Shown: positions 38,083 through 46,530 of the stretch, piece by piece
How positions within the stretch are numbered: position 1 is the stretch's first letter
How the letters are laid out: each line of letters starts with the position of its first letter
Source: Qipengyuania proteolytica
Lineage (GTDB): Bacteria; Pseudomonadota; Alphaproteobacteria; Sphingomonadales; Sphingomonadaceae
Assembly: GCF_019711565.1 (NCBI RefSeq)
Contig: NZ_JAIGNN010000001.1
Span: 1,488,001-1,552,000, forward strand
Length of the DNA stretch: 64,000 bases
Direction of reading: 5' to 3'
Notes under the pieces: model-generated
Database searches by the model: none
Seen by the model: the letters and a program-made list of their open reading frames with translations, nothing else
What the model was told of the DNA's origin: nothing
Position numbers and translations under genes: made by a program

Positions 38083-39456
38083 TCAGGCGGTCGCTCGGCT
38101 GCCGAAACCAGTGCTTTCGGACGTCGCTAGCTCGACCTTCCCGTCGCTCATGCCCTCGTTGTGGTAGAGCCGATAGCGCGCGAGGATCGCGATCCCGATC
38201 ACCACGCCGATGATCGGCAGGATGCTCGACGAGGCGATAATCGCGACGATCGTTTCGCGACCCTGCTCTTCGTTGGGCACGAAACCGCTCAGTTGCAGCA
38301 TCCACCCGAGCGCGAAGCCGGTCGCGGCACCGCCGACGTTCCCGACCAGCCGGTAGATCGTCATGTAGATACCCTGCCGCTGGCGCCCGGAAACGTTCGC
38401 GTCGTAATCTGCGATATCGCCCAACATCGCGTAGTTCACCGCCGCCGCGCCGCCGGCGATACCGGCCAGTACTCCCAGCGCGAGATAGAATTCGAACCCG
38501 ATCACAGGCACCAGCGGAACCAGCGCGAAGACCACCAGCCACAGCTTGAGGCCCTTGCTCCAGATCGCCTGCATGCCCCAGCGCGGGATCATGCGGTACC
38601 AGGCGAAGCCCACGATGCGCTGGACGATCATGTAGGTTATGAACATCACGGCGATCATGTCCGGCCGGTCGATCACGTAACGCAGCATGTAGGGCACGCT
38701 GAAGGCGAGGCTGGTGAAGGCGAAACTCTCCGCGAACTGCACCGCGATCAGCTGGCGATGGTAGCCGACGCCGATAACCTCCCGCAGCATTTTCCAGACA
38801 TTGCGCTCGACGTCGCGATGGCGCGCCGGAAGTTCCTTCAGCAGCGGATAGCAGGCTACGGTCAGGAGTGTGATCAACAGGCTGCCTCCCACGACCCACG
38901 GCAACACGGCTGCGCGGGGATCGGGCGCGTTGATGATGGACTGACCGCCGAAATTGACGGCCACGATGACGGGAATCATCAGGAAGGGGACGAGGATGCC
39001 GAACAGCGTTCGGGCCTTCGCGCCTTCGCCGGATTCGATGCCGAGCGCCTGGATGGGGATATAGCGCAGCGTGGCGGCAGTCTGGACGAGGATGAGGGCG
39101 ATAAGGATCCACAGGATCGTGCCGTTCGTGCCGAGGTCTTGCGGCACCAGCCAGAGCATCCACAGCAGGCAAAAGAGCAGCCCTCCTGCAAGGATGAACG
39201 GCCGGCGCCTGCCGTGCCTGCTCTCCAGCCGGTCGCTCCAGGTGGCGATAGCGATGTCGGACACACCGTCGTAGATGCGCGCCACCGCCAGCAACGTGCC
39301 GACCACGGCTGGCGCGACGAGCAGCACGTCGGTTGCGTAGATGAAGTAGTAATTGGCAAAGAAGGTGAAGAGCGCGGTCGAAGGCACCGTCGTGATCGCG
39401 TAGAACCAGAGGGTCCTGCGGTAGACCAGCTTCGGATCGTCGACGATGGCGCTCAT
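38083..39456 (-). CDS. MFS carrier, GPH (glycoside-pentoside-hexuronide) type
   Basis: A 457-residue transporter with about 12 hydrophobic segments. The N-terminal half has YAITTVPSTALFTFFANYYF and the GPH-like loop DGVSDIAIATWSDRLESRHG RRRPF split over the second and third segments. Sugar or glycoside symport with a cation is the usual role. The start ATG (MSAIVDDPKL) has GGGAGA at good spacing; an upstream in-frame ATG adds six residues. The substrate is unknown. Confidence 0.85.
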   Translation of the reverse strand: MSAIVDDPKLVYRRTLWFYAITTVPSTALFTFFANYYFIYATDVLLVAPAVVGTLLAVARIYDGVSDIAIATWSDRLESRHGRRRPFILAGGLLFCLLWMLWLVPQDLGTNGTILWILIALILVQTAATLRYIPIQALGIESGEGAKARTLFGILVPFLMIPVIVAVNFGGQSIINAPDPRAAVLPWVVGGSLLITLLTVACYPLLKELPARHRDVERNVWKMLREVIGVGYHRQLIAVQFAESFAFTSLAFSVPYMLRYVIDRPDMIAVMFITYMIVQRIVGFAWYRMIPRWGMQAIWSKGLKLWLVVFALVPLVPVIGFEFYLALGVLAGIAGGAAAVNYAMLGDIADYDANVSGRQRQGIYMTIYRLVGNVGGAATGFALGWMLQLSGFVPNEEQGRETIVAIIASSSILPIIGVVIGIAILARYRLYHNEGMSDGKVELATSESTGFGSRATA

Positions 39457-39549
39457 GTGGATGTCTCCCTTCATCGCGCCGGTTCTTGCGGTATCGACGG
39501 GCGGGAAGGCTTGAACGAATGCGACAATCGCGGAACTGCCGGCTATGCG

Positions 39550-40416
39550 CTAGTCCCGCGGCTCGCTCTTCCCGGTCACCTCGACCAGCCAGATCTCGGG
39601 TTTCGTGAACAGACGCACCGGCATCAGGCTGGTGCCGAGGCCCGCGCCGACGATGACCGTGCGCTTGCCCTCGTCGATGCGGCCGCAGGCGTAGCGGTCG
39701 CCGTAGTCGGAGAAATGCGCGGGCGCGCCGCCCCAGGGATAGGCGATCTGGCCGCAATGGGTGTGACCGGCGAGGACGAGGTCGATGCCCTCGGGCGCGT
39801 CGGCGGCTGGATCGGGACTGTGGCTCAGCAGGATCGCGCCGCCGCCGAGCTTGTCCATCGCGACCAGCGTCTCCGGGATGTCTTCGCGCCGGGTATAGGC
39901 ATCGTCGAGCCCGCCGATCACCAGCGGGCCGAGGCGGATCGCGGAGTTCGCGACCAGCGGGATGCCGTACCGCTCAAGCTGGGCGGCGAGGGCGGGCATG
40001 TCGTACCAGTGGTCGTGATTGCCGGGCACTACCACCGTGCCGAGACGCGGGGTCAGCGCGGCCAGCGGGGCGACGATCTCCTCGGGCGTGTAGATATGCG
40101 TCGCCGTGCGCCGCTCGCTGACGAGGTCGCCCGCGATCGCGACGATGTCGGGGTCGAGCGCGTTGATCTGCGCGACGATCTCTTCCAGCCGCGCGGGCGG
40201 CATGTCGGGGCCGGCCACGTGGATATCGCTTATGAGGGCAACGGTTATCGGCCTGGCCCCGGCAGGCAGGGCGGCAGTCGCAACGCTCGTGCGGTGCACG
40301 ACCGGATCGCCCAGCGTGTCCGACCACGCCTTCGCGCCGAGCATGCTCGCAAGCAAGGCGATCACGGCAAGCGACCATCTTGCTTTGCGGCTCGCCCTGT
40401 TGATGTCTGCCTTCAC
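39550..40416 (-). CDS. Membrane-anchored calcineurin-type metallophosphoesterase
   Basis: A 288-residue protein with one N-terminal hydrophobic segment (WSLAVIALLASMLGAKAW) and a phosphoesterase domain. The metal motifs are all present: LISDIHV (DxH), VAIAGDLV (GD), VPGNHDHW (GNHD), LLSHSP and LAGHTHCGQ (GHTH). YaeI/YkuE-like family members act on phosphodiesters, some on UDP-diacylglucosamine or lipid-linked substrates. The substrate here is unknown. Confidence 0.9.
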   Translation of the reverse strand: MKADINRASRKARWSLAVIALLASMLGAKAWSDTLGDPVVHRTSVATAALPAGARPITVALISDIHVAGPDMPPARLEEIVAQINALDPDIVAIAGDLVSERRTATHIYTPEEIVAPLAALTPRLGTVVVPGNHDHWYDMPALAAQLERYGIPLVANSAIRLGPLVIGGLDDAYTRREDIPETLVAMDKLGGGAILLSHSPDPAADAPEGIDLVLAGHTHCGQIAYPWGGAPAHFSDYGDRYACGRIDEGKRTVIVGAGLGTSLMPVRLFTKPEIWLVEVTGKSEPRD

Positions 40417-40593
40417 CAGATCCGGCTAGGCGGGCAGTCATCCGCCCGCAAGACCAATCCTTTTGGACGACATGCCAAAAAGCGACCTCCGCCCCGGGAC
40501 GGGGCAGAGGCCGTGAAGGAGGGGACACGCCACCATAACCATTCTGCAACGCAGCCCGTGGGTCGCCTCGTCTGCCTCGCGTCCCGAAGCTCT

Positions 40594-40806
40594 TCAGCCG
40601 CGCGCGAGTGCCATTCTGAAAATTTCCGCTTCGACCGCATCGCGGCCGTCGTCACTGTCGCGCACGAGATCGATTGGGCGCCCCCCAAGCTCCGCGCACT
40701 CGCCGTTGATGAAATCCAGCGCTTCTTCCCGTCCCAACACCAGCATCGCCATCCGCAAGACTTCGGCGCATCGCTGCGCTGAACCCTCGGGAGGGTCCTG
40801 GATCAT
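40594..40806 (-). CDS. Stand-alone MbcA/ParS/Xre toxin-binding domain protein
   Basis: A 70-residue protein starting MIQDPPEGSAQRCAEVLRMA. The segment LGREEALDFINGECAELGGR followed by PIDLV matches the MbcA/ParS/Xre antitoxin C-terminal domain (older name DUF2384), whose hallmark is the LGGRxP-LL pattern. There is no N-terminal HTH and no adjacent RES-domain toxin. It is coupled by ATGA overlap to the 78-residue gene upstream. A role as antitoxin, or as a small regulator reusing the fold, is inferred. Confidence 0.7.
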   Translation of the reverse strand: MIQDPPEGSAQRCAEVLRMAMLVLGREEALDFINGECAELGGRPIDLVRDSDDGRDAVEAEIFRMALARG

Positions 40807-41039
40807 GCGCGGGGTTGTGGCGTCTTGCTCGCGGACTTGTGCGCCACGAGTGCCTGCATACTGCCCTTTGCCGTCCAGGCTGCTGCCGCAGCGGCGCCAA
40901 GTGTATTCTGGAGGGACCCGATCAGTGTCGCCAACCTGTCCGCATCGGCCAGGCAGGTGCTGCGATACCCATCGGAGATTGCCGTGGATGCCCGCATGGT
41001 GGCGACTTGATGATCGAAATATAGCTGGTTCAAATTCAA
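40803..41039 (-). CDS. Conserved small protein upstream of the ParS-type gene
   Basis: A 78-residue protein starting at a TTG (41039) with GAGGAG seven bases before it. The N-terminal part (MNLNQLYFDHQVATMRASTA) and the Ala run GAAAAAAWTAKG recall small sphingomonad proteins of unknown function. It is helical and soluble, with no signal. It overlaps the MbcA/ParS-domain gene by four bases, so the two form a coupled pair. Its ribosome site lies in a hairpin. Confidence 0.65.
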   Translation of the reverse strand: MNLNQLYFDHQVATMRASTAISDGYRSTCLADADRLATLIGSLQNTLGAAAAAAWTAKGSMQALVAHKSASKTPQPRA

Positions 41040-41043
41040 GATT

Positions 41044-41069
41044 GTGCTCCTCGGTCAAAGCGGGAGCAC
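41044..41069 (-). promoter_or_regulatory. Hairpin enclosing the ribosome site of the small operon
   Basis: In the minus-strand transcript GTGCTCC pairs with GGAGCAC across a 12-base loop. The GGAG of the Shine-Dalgarno is inside the 3' arm, seven bases before the TTG start. Such a stem would reduce translation unless opened. The remaining 284 bases up to pyrH hold no supported gene and presumably the pyrH promoter. Confidence 0.5.
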
Positions 41070-41353
41070 AACTTGTCTCTCAGGCGCAGCTGCTCTGTTC
41101 AGGTGCTGCGATGGCATGGCGATAACAGATTGGCCCGGCCGTGTATATGGACTTCATGGCGCTTGGTCCCGTGGTCAGGGGTCGCGGCGCACAGATCGGG
41201 TAGGCCTTTCGCTGACCGGGGCCGGGTACGGGGATCGCGTCACCGACCAATTGCCTTTGGATAGGTGCAGCTTCGGGGCTTTCCCTTTGCGCCTGTCACA
41301 GGTCTTGGCTAAGGAGCCGCATCCCGCTCCGCAACTTGGATTCTTTCCTGCCC

Positions 41354-42079
41354 ATGCCCTTGTCCACGATGAAACGCGTCCTCCTGAAGCTTTCGGGCGA
41401 GGTGCTCATGGGGGACCAGCAGTTCGGGATCGACCCGGCCTTCGTCATGGAACTCGCGAAAGAGGTGAAGGCGGCGAAGGAAACCGGGCTCGAAATCTGC
41501 CTCGTCATCGGTGGTGGCAACATCTTCCGCGGCATGGCGGGTGCGGCGCAGGGCATGGACCGCGCGCAGGCCGACTACATGGGCATGCTTGCCACCGTGA
41601 TGAACGCGCTGGCGATGCAGAACGCGCTCGAACAGATCGGCGTCCAGACCCGAGTTCAGAGTGCGGTGCAGATGGACCAGGTGTGCGAGCCGGTGATCCG
41701 CAGGCGGGCCGAGCGCCATCTCGAAAAGGGCCGCGTGGTGATCTTCGCCGCCGGCGTCGGCGCGCCCTATTTCACCACCGACAGCGGGGCTGCGCTGCGC
41801 GCTGCCGAAATGCGCTGCGACGCGCTGCTCAAGGGCACTAGCGTCGACGGGGTCTATGATAGCGATCCCAAGAAGAATTCGGACGCAAAGCGTTTCGAAA
41901 CGGTGACTTACAGCAAGGTTCTGGCAGACGACCTCAAGGTGATGGATGCCAGCGCCGTGGCCCTGTGCCGCGACAACAACATCCCGATCGTCGTGTTCTC
42001 GATCCGCGAGCAGGGCAATCTCGCCCGGGTCATCGCGGGCGAGGGCGTGCAGACGATCGTCACGAACGAAAAGAAGTAA
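41354..42079 (+). CDS. pyrH: UMP kinase
   Basis: A 241-residue hexameric kinase making UDP from UMP. Motifs are [20 protein letters not shown] near the start, [15 protein letters not shown]-like [20 protein letters not shown], and [16 protein letters not shown]. The ATG of MPLSTMKR is used; the Met five codons later is also possible. It begins the pyrH-frr-uppS-cdsA-dxr-rseP-bamA run, all on the same strand with short gaps or overlaps. Confidence 0.97.
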   Translation: MPLSTMKRVLLKLSGEVLMGDQQFGIDPAFVMELAKEVKAAKETGLEICLVIGGGNIFRGMAGAAQGMDRAQADYMGMLATVMNALAMQNALEQIGVQTRVQSAVQMDQVCEPVIRRRAERHLEKGRVVIFAAGVGAPYFTTDSGAALRAAEMRCDALLKGTSVDGVYDSDPKKNSDAKRFETVTYSKVLADDLKVMDASAVALCRDNNIPIVVFSIREQGNLARVIAGEGVQTIVTNEKK

Positions 42080-42092
42080 GAGGAAGCCGCAC

Positions 42093-42650
42093 ATGGCCAA
42101 GTACGACAAAGCCGATATCGAGCGCCGCATGAAAGGCGCCGTCGAAAGCCTCAAGGGCGACCTGTCCGGCCTGCGCACCGGCCGCGCCAATACCAGCCTG
42201 CTCGATCCCGTCGTGGTCGAGGTCTACGGCTCGATGATGCCGCTGAGCCAGGTCGCGACCGTTTCCGCGCCCGAGCCGCGCATGCTCAGCGTGCAGGTGT
42301 GGGACAAGTCGAACGTCAGCGCGGTGGAGAAGGGCATTTCCAAGGCCAATCTCGGCCTCAACCCGATGACCGACGGCCAGACCGTGCGCCTGCCGATGCC
42401 CGATCTTACCGAAGAGCGCCGCAAGGACCTCGCCAAGCTGGCGGGCGAATATGGCGAGAAGGCCAAGATCGCGATCCGCAACGTGCGCCGCGACGGCATG
42501 GAAGCGCTGAAGGAAGACGAGAAGAAGAAGGAAATCTCCGAAGACGACCGCAAGCGGCTCGAGGACGAGGTTCAGAAGCTGACCGACAGCCACGTGGCCG
42601 ACACCGATGCCGCGGTCGAGAAGAAGGTCCAGGAAATCCTGACCAAGTAA
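42093..42650 (+). CDS. frr: Ribosome recycling factor
   Basis: A 185-residue factor that splits post-termination ribosomes. The L-shaped two-domain fold is indicated by [40 protein letters not shown], and [13 protein letters not shown]. The start has a GTAAGAGGAA ribosome site 13 bases after the pyrH stop. Confidence 0.97.
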   Translation: MAKYDKADIERRMKGAVESLKGDLSGLRTGRANTSLLDPVVVEVYGSMMPLSQVATVSAPEPRMLSVQVWDKSNVSAVEKGISKANLGLNPMTDGQTVRLPMPDLTEERRKDLAKLAGEYGEKAKIAIRNVRRDGMEALKEDEKKKEISEDDRKRLEDEVQKLTDSHVADTDAAVEKKVQEILTK

Positions 42651-42672
42651 GGTCGGGATTCGGGGAAAGAGG

Positions 42673-43356
42673 ATGAGCGGGGAAGGCCAGCAGGCCCGGC
42701 ATGTTGCCATCATCATGGACGGCAACGGACGCTGGGCGAAGCGCAAGCACCTGCCCCGCGCGATGGGTCATCGCAAGGGCGTGGAGGCGGTGCGCGAACT
42801 GGTGCGCAGCCTCAAGGAAACGTCGGTCGAGTGCCTGACGCTCTACGCCTTTTCGAGCGAGAACTGGAAGCGGCCCGACGAAGAGGTCGACGACCTGATG
42901 AATTTGATGCGCAAGTTCATCAAATCGGACCTGCCCGAGTTCATCGCGAATGACGTGAAGCTGCATATTCTCGGCGACTGGCAGGCACTTGCGCCCGATA
43001 TCGTGGAAATGCTCGAGGATGCGCTGGAGCGGACCAGCAAGGGCTCGCGCACGCTGGCGGTGGCGCTGAACTACGGCGGGCAGGCGGAAATCGTGGCTGC
43101 GGCGCTCAAGGCGGCAGAGGCGGGCGAGATCACCGAGGACAGCATCGCCGCGAATCTCTACACCGCCGGCCTGCCGCCGCTCGACCTGCTGATCCGCACC
43201 AGCGGCGAGGTGCGGCTGTCCAATTTCCTCTTGTGGCAATGCGCCTATGCGGAAATGATGTTCACCGACGTGCTATGGCCGGACTTCACGCCCGACCTGT
43301 TCAAGCAGGCCCTCGAAGATTTTGCGGGCCGGGAGAGACGCTTTGGCGGACGCTGA
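42673..43356 (+). CDS. uppS: Isoprenyl transferase, undecaprenyl diphosphate synthase
   Basis: A 227-residue cis-prenyltransferase making the C55 lipid carrier for cell-wall synthesis. The signature is [16 protein letters not shown] with the catalytic Asp16, followed by [26 protein letters not shown] and [18 protein letters not shown]. It is one base before the cdsA start used here. cdsA and dxr downstream complete a lipid-carrier and isoprenoid block. Confidence 0.97.
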   Translation: MSGEGQQARHVAIIMDGNGRWAKRKHLPRAMGHRKGVEAVRELVRSLKETSVECLTLYAFSSENWKRPDEEVDDLMNLMRKFIKSDLPEFIANDVKLHILGDWQALAPDIVEMLEDALERTSKGSRTLAVALNYGGQAEIVAAALKAAEAGEITEDSIAANLYTAGLPPLDLLIRTSGEVRLSNFLLWQCAYAEMMFTDVLWPDFTPDLFKQALEDFAGRERRFGGR

Positions 43357-43357
43357 C

Positions 43358-44059
43358 ATGACCGCGACGGCTCCTGCAAAGGGCAAGAACGCCGATCTGC
43401 CGGTGCGGCTGGCCTCGGCCGTAGTGATGATCGCCGTGGCGGTCGGTGCGCTCTGGGCCGGCGATCCGTGGCTCGACATCTTCATCGTCGCCGTGGTGCT
43501 GGCGGTACTGGTCGAATTCGTGCTCCTGGTGGTCAAGGCGACGCCCAACGTGCCCTACCGGCTGGCGGCGATCCTGGGGGGGGCAGTTTACATCGGCCTT
43601 GCCGGCCTCGCGCTGACGCGCTTTCCGGTCGCGATGATCGTCGCCGTCATCGGCGCGGTCGTCTTCGTCGATACCTTCGCCTATTTTTTCGGGCGCACGC
43701 TGGGCGGGCCCAAGATCGCCCCCGCGATCAGTCCTTCCAAGACCTGGGCCGGACTGCTCGGCGGGATCGTCGGCGCCTCGATCTGGATCGCGGGCTGGGT
43801 CTACGTCGTGGCGCATGCAACCTCCGGATCGAACACGATGTGGTTCGAAGCGCGCGAGCTGGCGCAGATCCTTGGCATGGGGGCGGCTGTCGCGGTCACC
43901 GCGCAAGCGGGCGACTTCTTCGAGAGCTGGCTCAAGCGCAAGGCCGGGGTGAAGGACAGTTCGCGCCTCATCCCGGGCCACGGCGGAGTGTTCGACCGAA
44001 CCGACGGGATGATCCCCGTGGCGCTGCTCGCCGCGGCCTTCTTCAGGGCAGCACTGTGA
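43358..44059 (+). CDS. cdsA: Phosphatidate cytidylyltransferase
   Basis: A 233-residue multi-span enzyme making CDP-diacylglycerol, the precursor used by PssA. The family signature near the C-terminus is [20 protein letters not shown] then GVFDRTDG. About seven hydrophobic segments are visible. The ATG of MTATAPAKG is used; a TTG 15 bases upstream inside uppS is an alternative. It ends in GTGA, overlapping the dxr start. Confidence 0.94.
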   Translation: MTATAPAKGKNADLPVRLASAVVMIAVAVGALWAGDPWLDIFIVAVVLAVLVEFVLLVVKATPNVPYRLAAILGGAVYIGLAGLALTRFPVAMIVAVIGAVVFVDTFAYFFGRTLGGPKIAPAISPSKTWAGLLGGIVGASIWIAGWVYVVAHATSGSNTMWFEARELAQILGMGAAVAVTAQAGDFFESWLKRKAGVKDSSRLIPGHGGVFDRTDGMIPVALLAAAFFRAAL

Positions 44060-45213
44060 CCCGCTCCATTTCCATCCTCGGCGCGACCGGGTCCATTGGC
44101 ACCTCGACGCTCGACCTGATCCGCCGGAACGGCGACGAGTGGCGCGTCGTCGCACTCACCGCCAATTGCAACGTTGCCGAACTCGCCGCGCTGGCGAAGG
44201 AATTCCGCGCAGAAGTCGCCGTCGTCGCGGACGAAAGCTGCCTTGCCGACCTGCGCGCCGCGCTCGACGGTTCCGGTATCGGGGCGGCGGGTGGCCGGAC
44301 GGCCCTCTGCGAAGCCGCCTCGCGCCCGGTCGACCTTACCGTTGCGGCCATCGTCGGCTGCGCAGGGCTGGGCCCCGTGATGGCGGCGATCGAGCAGGGC
44401 GGCACCATCGCGCTCGCCAACAAGGAAGCGCTCGTCTCGGCCGGCGAAATCCTCAAGGCCTCGGTCGAGAAGCACGGGGCGACGTTGCTGCCGACCGATT
44501 CCGAGCACAATGCGATCTTCCAGTGCCTCGCCGGCAACCGGATCGAGGACGTGCGGCGGGTTATCCTGACCGCCAGCGGCGGCCCGTTCCGCACCCTCAA
44601 TGCCGAGCAGCTCGCGACCGTCACCCGTGAACAGGCGCTCAAGCACCCGAACTGGGACATGGGCGCGAAGATCACGATCGATTCCGCGACCATGTTCAAC
44701 AAGGGTCTCGAACTGATCGAGGCCCATCACCTGTTCCCGGTCGGTCTCGAGAACATCGAGATCGTGGTCCATCCGCAGAGCATCATCCACTCGATGGTCG
44801 AATATCGCGACGGTTCGATCCTCGCCCAGCTCGGCCCTTCGGACATGCGCGTGCCGATCGCGTCGTGCCTCGCCTGGCCGCAGCGGATGGAGACGCCGAT
44901 GGCGCCGCTGGACCTGCCGGCCATCGGACGGCTCGATTTCGAGGCGCCGAACGAGCAGGTCTTCCCCGCGACGCGCCTGTGTCGCGAGGCGATCGGCGAG
45001 GGCGGGGCGGCCCCGGCGGTGCTCAATGCCGCAAACGAGGTCGCCGTAGCGGCCTTTCTCGATCGTAAGATACCGTTCAGCCGTATTCCCGTATTGGTGG
45101 AGCGCGTTCTCTCGAATGGCGAATTGCCGGAAGCGCCGCGGACCCTCGACGAGGTCCTGCGCGTTGACGAGGGCGCGCGACACCGTGCGAACGAATTGCT
45201 GGAGCTCGCCTGA
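44056..45213 (+). CDS. dxr: 1-deoxy-D-xylulose-5-phosphate reductoisomerase
   Basis: A 385-residue enzyme committing to the MEP isoprenoid pathway (NADPH-dependent). The N-terminal Rossmann motif is [15 protein letters not shown], with [25 protein letters not shown] (metal ligands Asp and Glu) and the flexible loop around [18 protein letters not shown]. The GTG start overlaps cdsA by four bases. Confidence 0.97.
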   Translation: MTRSISILGATGSIGTSTLDLIRRNGDEWRVVALTANCNVAELAALAKEFRAEVAVVADESCLADLRAALDGSGIGAAGGRTALCEAASRPVDLTVAAIVGCAGLGPVMAAIEQGGTIALANKEALVSAGEILKASVEKHGATLLPTDSEHNAIFQCLAGNRIEDVRRVILTASGGPFRTLNAEQLATVTREQALKHPNWDMGAKITIDSATMFNKGLELIEAHHLFPVGLENIEIVVHPQSIIHSMVEYRDGSILAQLGPSDMRVPIASCLAWPQRMETPMAPLDLPAIGRLDFEAPNEQVFPATRLCREAIGEGGAAPAVLNAANEVAVAAFLDRKIPFSRIPVLVERVLSNGELPEAPRTLDEVLRVDEGARHRANELLELA

Positions 45214-45215
45214 CC

Positions 45216-46358
45216 TTGGAAAACCTGCTGCCCCTCTGGGTCTATTACGTCCTTGGCTTTCCCCTATTGCTGGGCCCGCTGGTGACGGTTCACGAACTCG
45301 GCCACTATCTCGTAGGTCGCTGGTTCGGCGTCCATGCAGAGGCCTTTTCGGTCGGTTTCGGCAAGGAAATCTGGGGCTTCACCGACAAACGTGGCACGCG
45401 CTGGAAACTCTCTGCGCTGCCGCTCGGCGGCTATGTCCAGTTCAAGGGCGACATGAACCCCGCGAGCGTGCCCGATCCTGCGGCGATCGAACAGGCCAGC
45501 GCCGAGGAGCGTGAGGGCAGCTTCCACCACGCCGCACTGTGGAAGCGGGCGCTGATCGTCTTTGCCGGTCCCGCGACAAACATTCTCGTCACGCTGGCGA
45601 TCTTCGCGAGCTTCTTCGCATTCTACGGCAAGCCCGTCCCCGCGGACGCGGAACAGCAACTCACCATCGCCGAATTCGCCGAAGTCTCGCCCGCGCGCGA
45701 GGCGGGGCTGCGCGAAGGAGACCGGATCCTCTCGGTCGAAGGCGAGGCGATGGAAAGCTTCCGCGACGTGCAGGACGCGATCATGATGTATCCGGGCCGC
45801 ACGCTCGACATCGCTGTAAAGCGCGACGGCAGGCGCGAAACCTTCGCCGTCCCGGTGGGCGTGCACGAGATGGAAGACCGGTTCGGCAACGTCTCCAAGA
45901 TCGGCCTGGTGGGAATCCAGGCCGCCGCCGCGGCCTACGACTACGAACCGCAGGGCCTCGTCTCGAGCATGGGGCTGGCGGTCGACCATTCGATCGGCGT
46001 GGTCGACATGATGCTGACCGGGATCGGCCAGATCGTCAGCGGCGAACGTTCCGTCCAGGAACTCGGCGGACCGGTCAAAATCGCCAAGTTTTCGGGCGAG
46101 CAACTGAGCATGGGGGCGCTCGCCTTCATCAATTTCGTCGCCCTGATTTCGCTTAACTTGGCATTCATCAACCTGCTGCCAATCCCCGCTCTCGACGGTG
46201 GGCACCTGGCTTTCTACGCGGCCGAAGCGGTCCGCCGGAAGCCGGTCGGCCCGCGTGGAACCGAAGTGGCGTACCGCGCCGGCGTGGCCCTCGTGCTCGC
46301 GCTGATGGTGTTCGTCACGATCAACGACCTGGCTGGGCTCCCGATCTTCGGGAAATAG
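45216..46358 (+). CDS. rseP: Site-2 zinc protease RseP
   Basis: A 380-residue intramembrane protease that cleaves anti-sigma factors or leftover signal peptides. The zinc motif is HELGH (His26, Glu27, His30). A PDZ domain is visible around SPAREAGLREGDRILSVEGE, and the LDG motif is PIPALDGGHLAFY. The start is a TTG two bases behind the dxr stop. bamA follows, the usual order. Confidence 0.95.
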   Translation: MENLLPLWVYYVLGFPLLLGPLVTVHELGHYLVGRWFGVHAEAFSVGFGKEIWGFTDKRGTRWKLSALPLGGYVQFKGDMNPASVPDPAAIEQASAEEREGSFHHAALWKRALIVFAGPATNILVTLAIFASFFAFYGKPVPADAEQQLTIAEFAEVSPAREAGLREGDRILSVEGEAMESFRDVQDAIMMYPGRTLDIAVKRDGRRETFAVPVGVHEMEDRFGNVSKIGLVGIQAAAAAYDYEPQGLVSSMGLAVDHSIGVVDMMLTGIGQIVSGERSVQELGGPVKIAKFSGEQLSMGALAFINFVALISLNLAFINLLPIPALDGGHLAFYAAEAVRRKPVGPRGTEVAYRAGVALVLALMVFVTINDLAGLPIFGK

Positions 46359-46530
46359 CCGGGGAAAGGGAGTACGGCAGGCGCTCATCCACAGTCGCAA
46401 CGCTTGATTGGCACCCGCGCTTCGGGCAGGGGACCTGCGGGTCGCCGCGCTTGCGGCGACACGGTGCCGGATCGGGTGAGAACCAGCCGCACGCCATGGG
46501 ATTTTAACGAGGACGGGAATCTCCTTGTCG

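Noticed and set aside
38161-40782. An 873-codon plus-strand open frame.
   Set aside because: It runs antisense through the MFS carrier and phosphoesterase genes, has Asp/His/Arg-biased composition typical of reversed high-GC coding sequence, and shows no domain.
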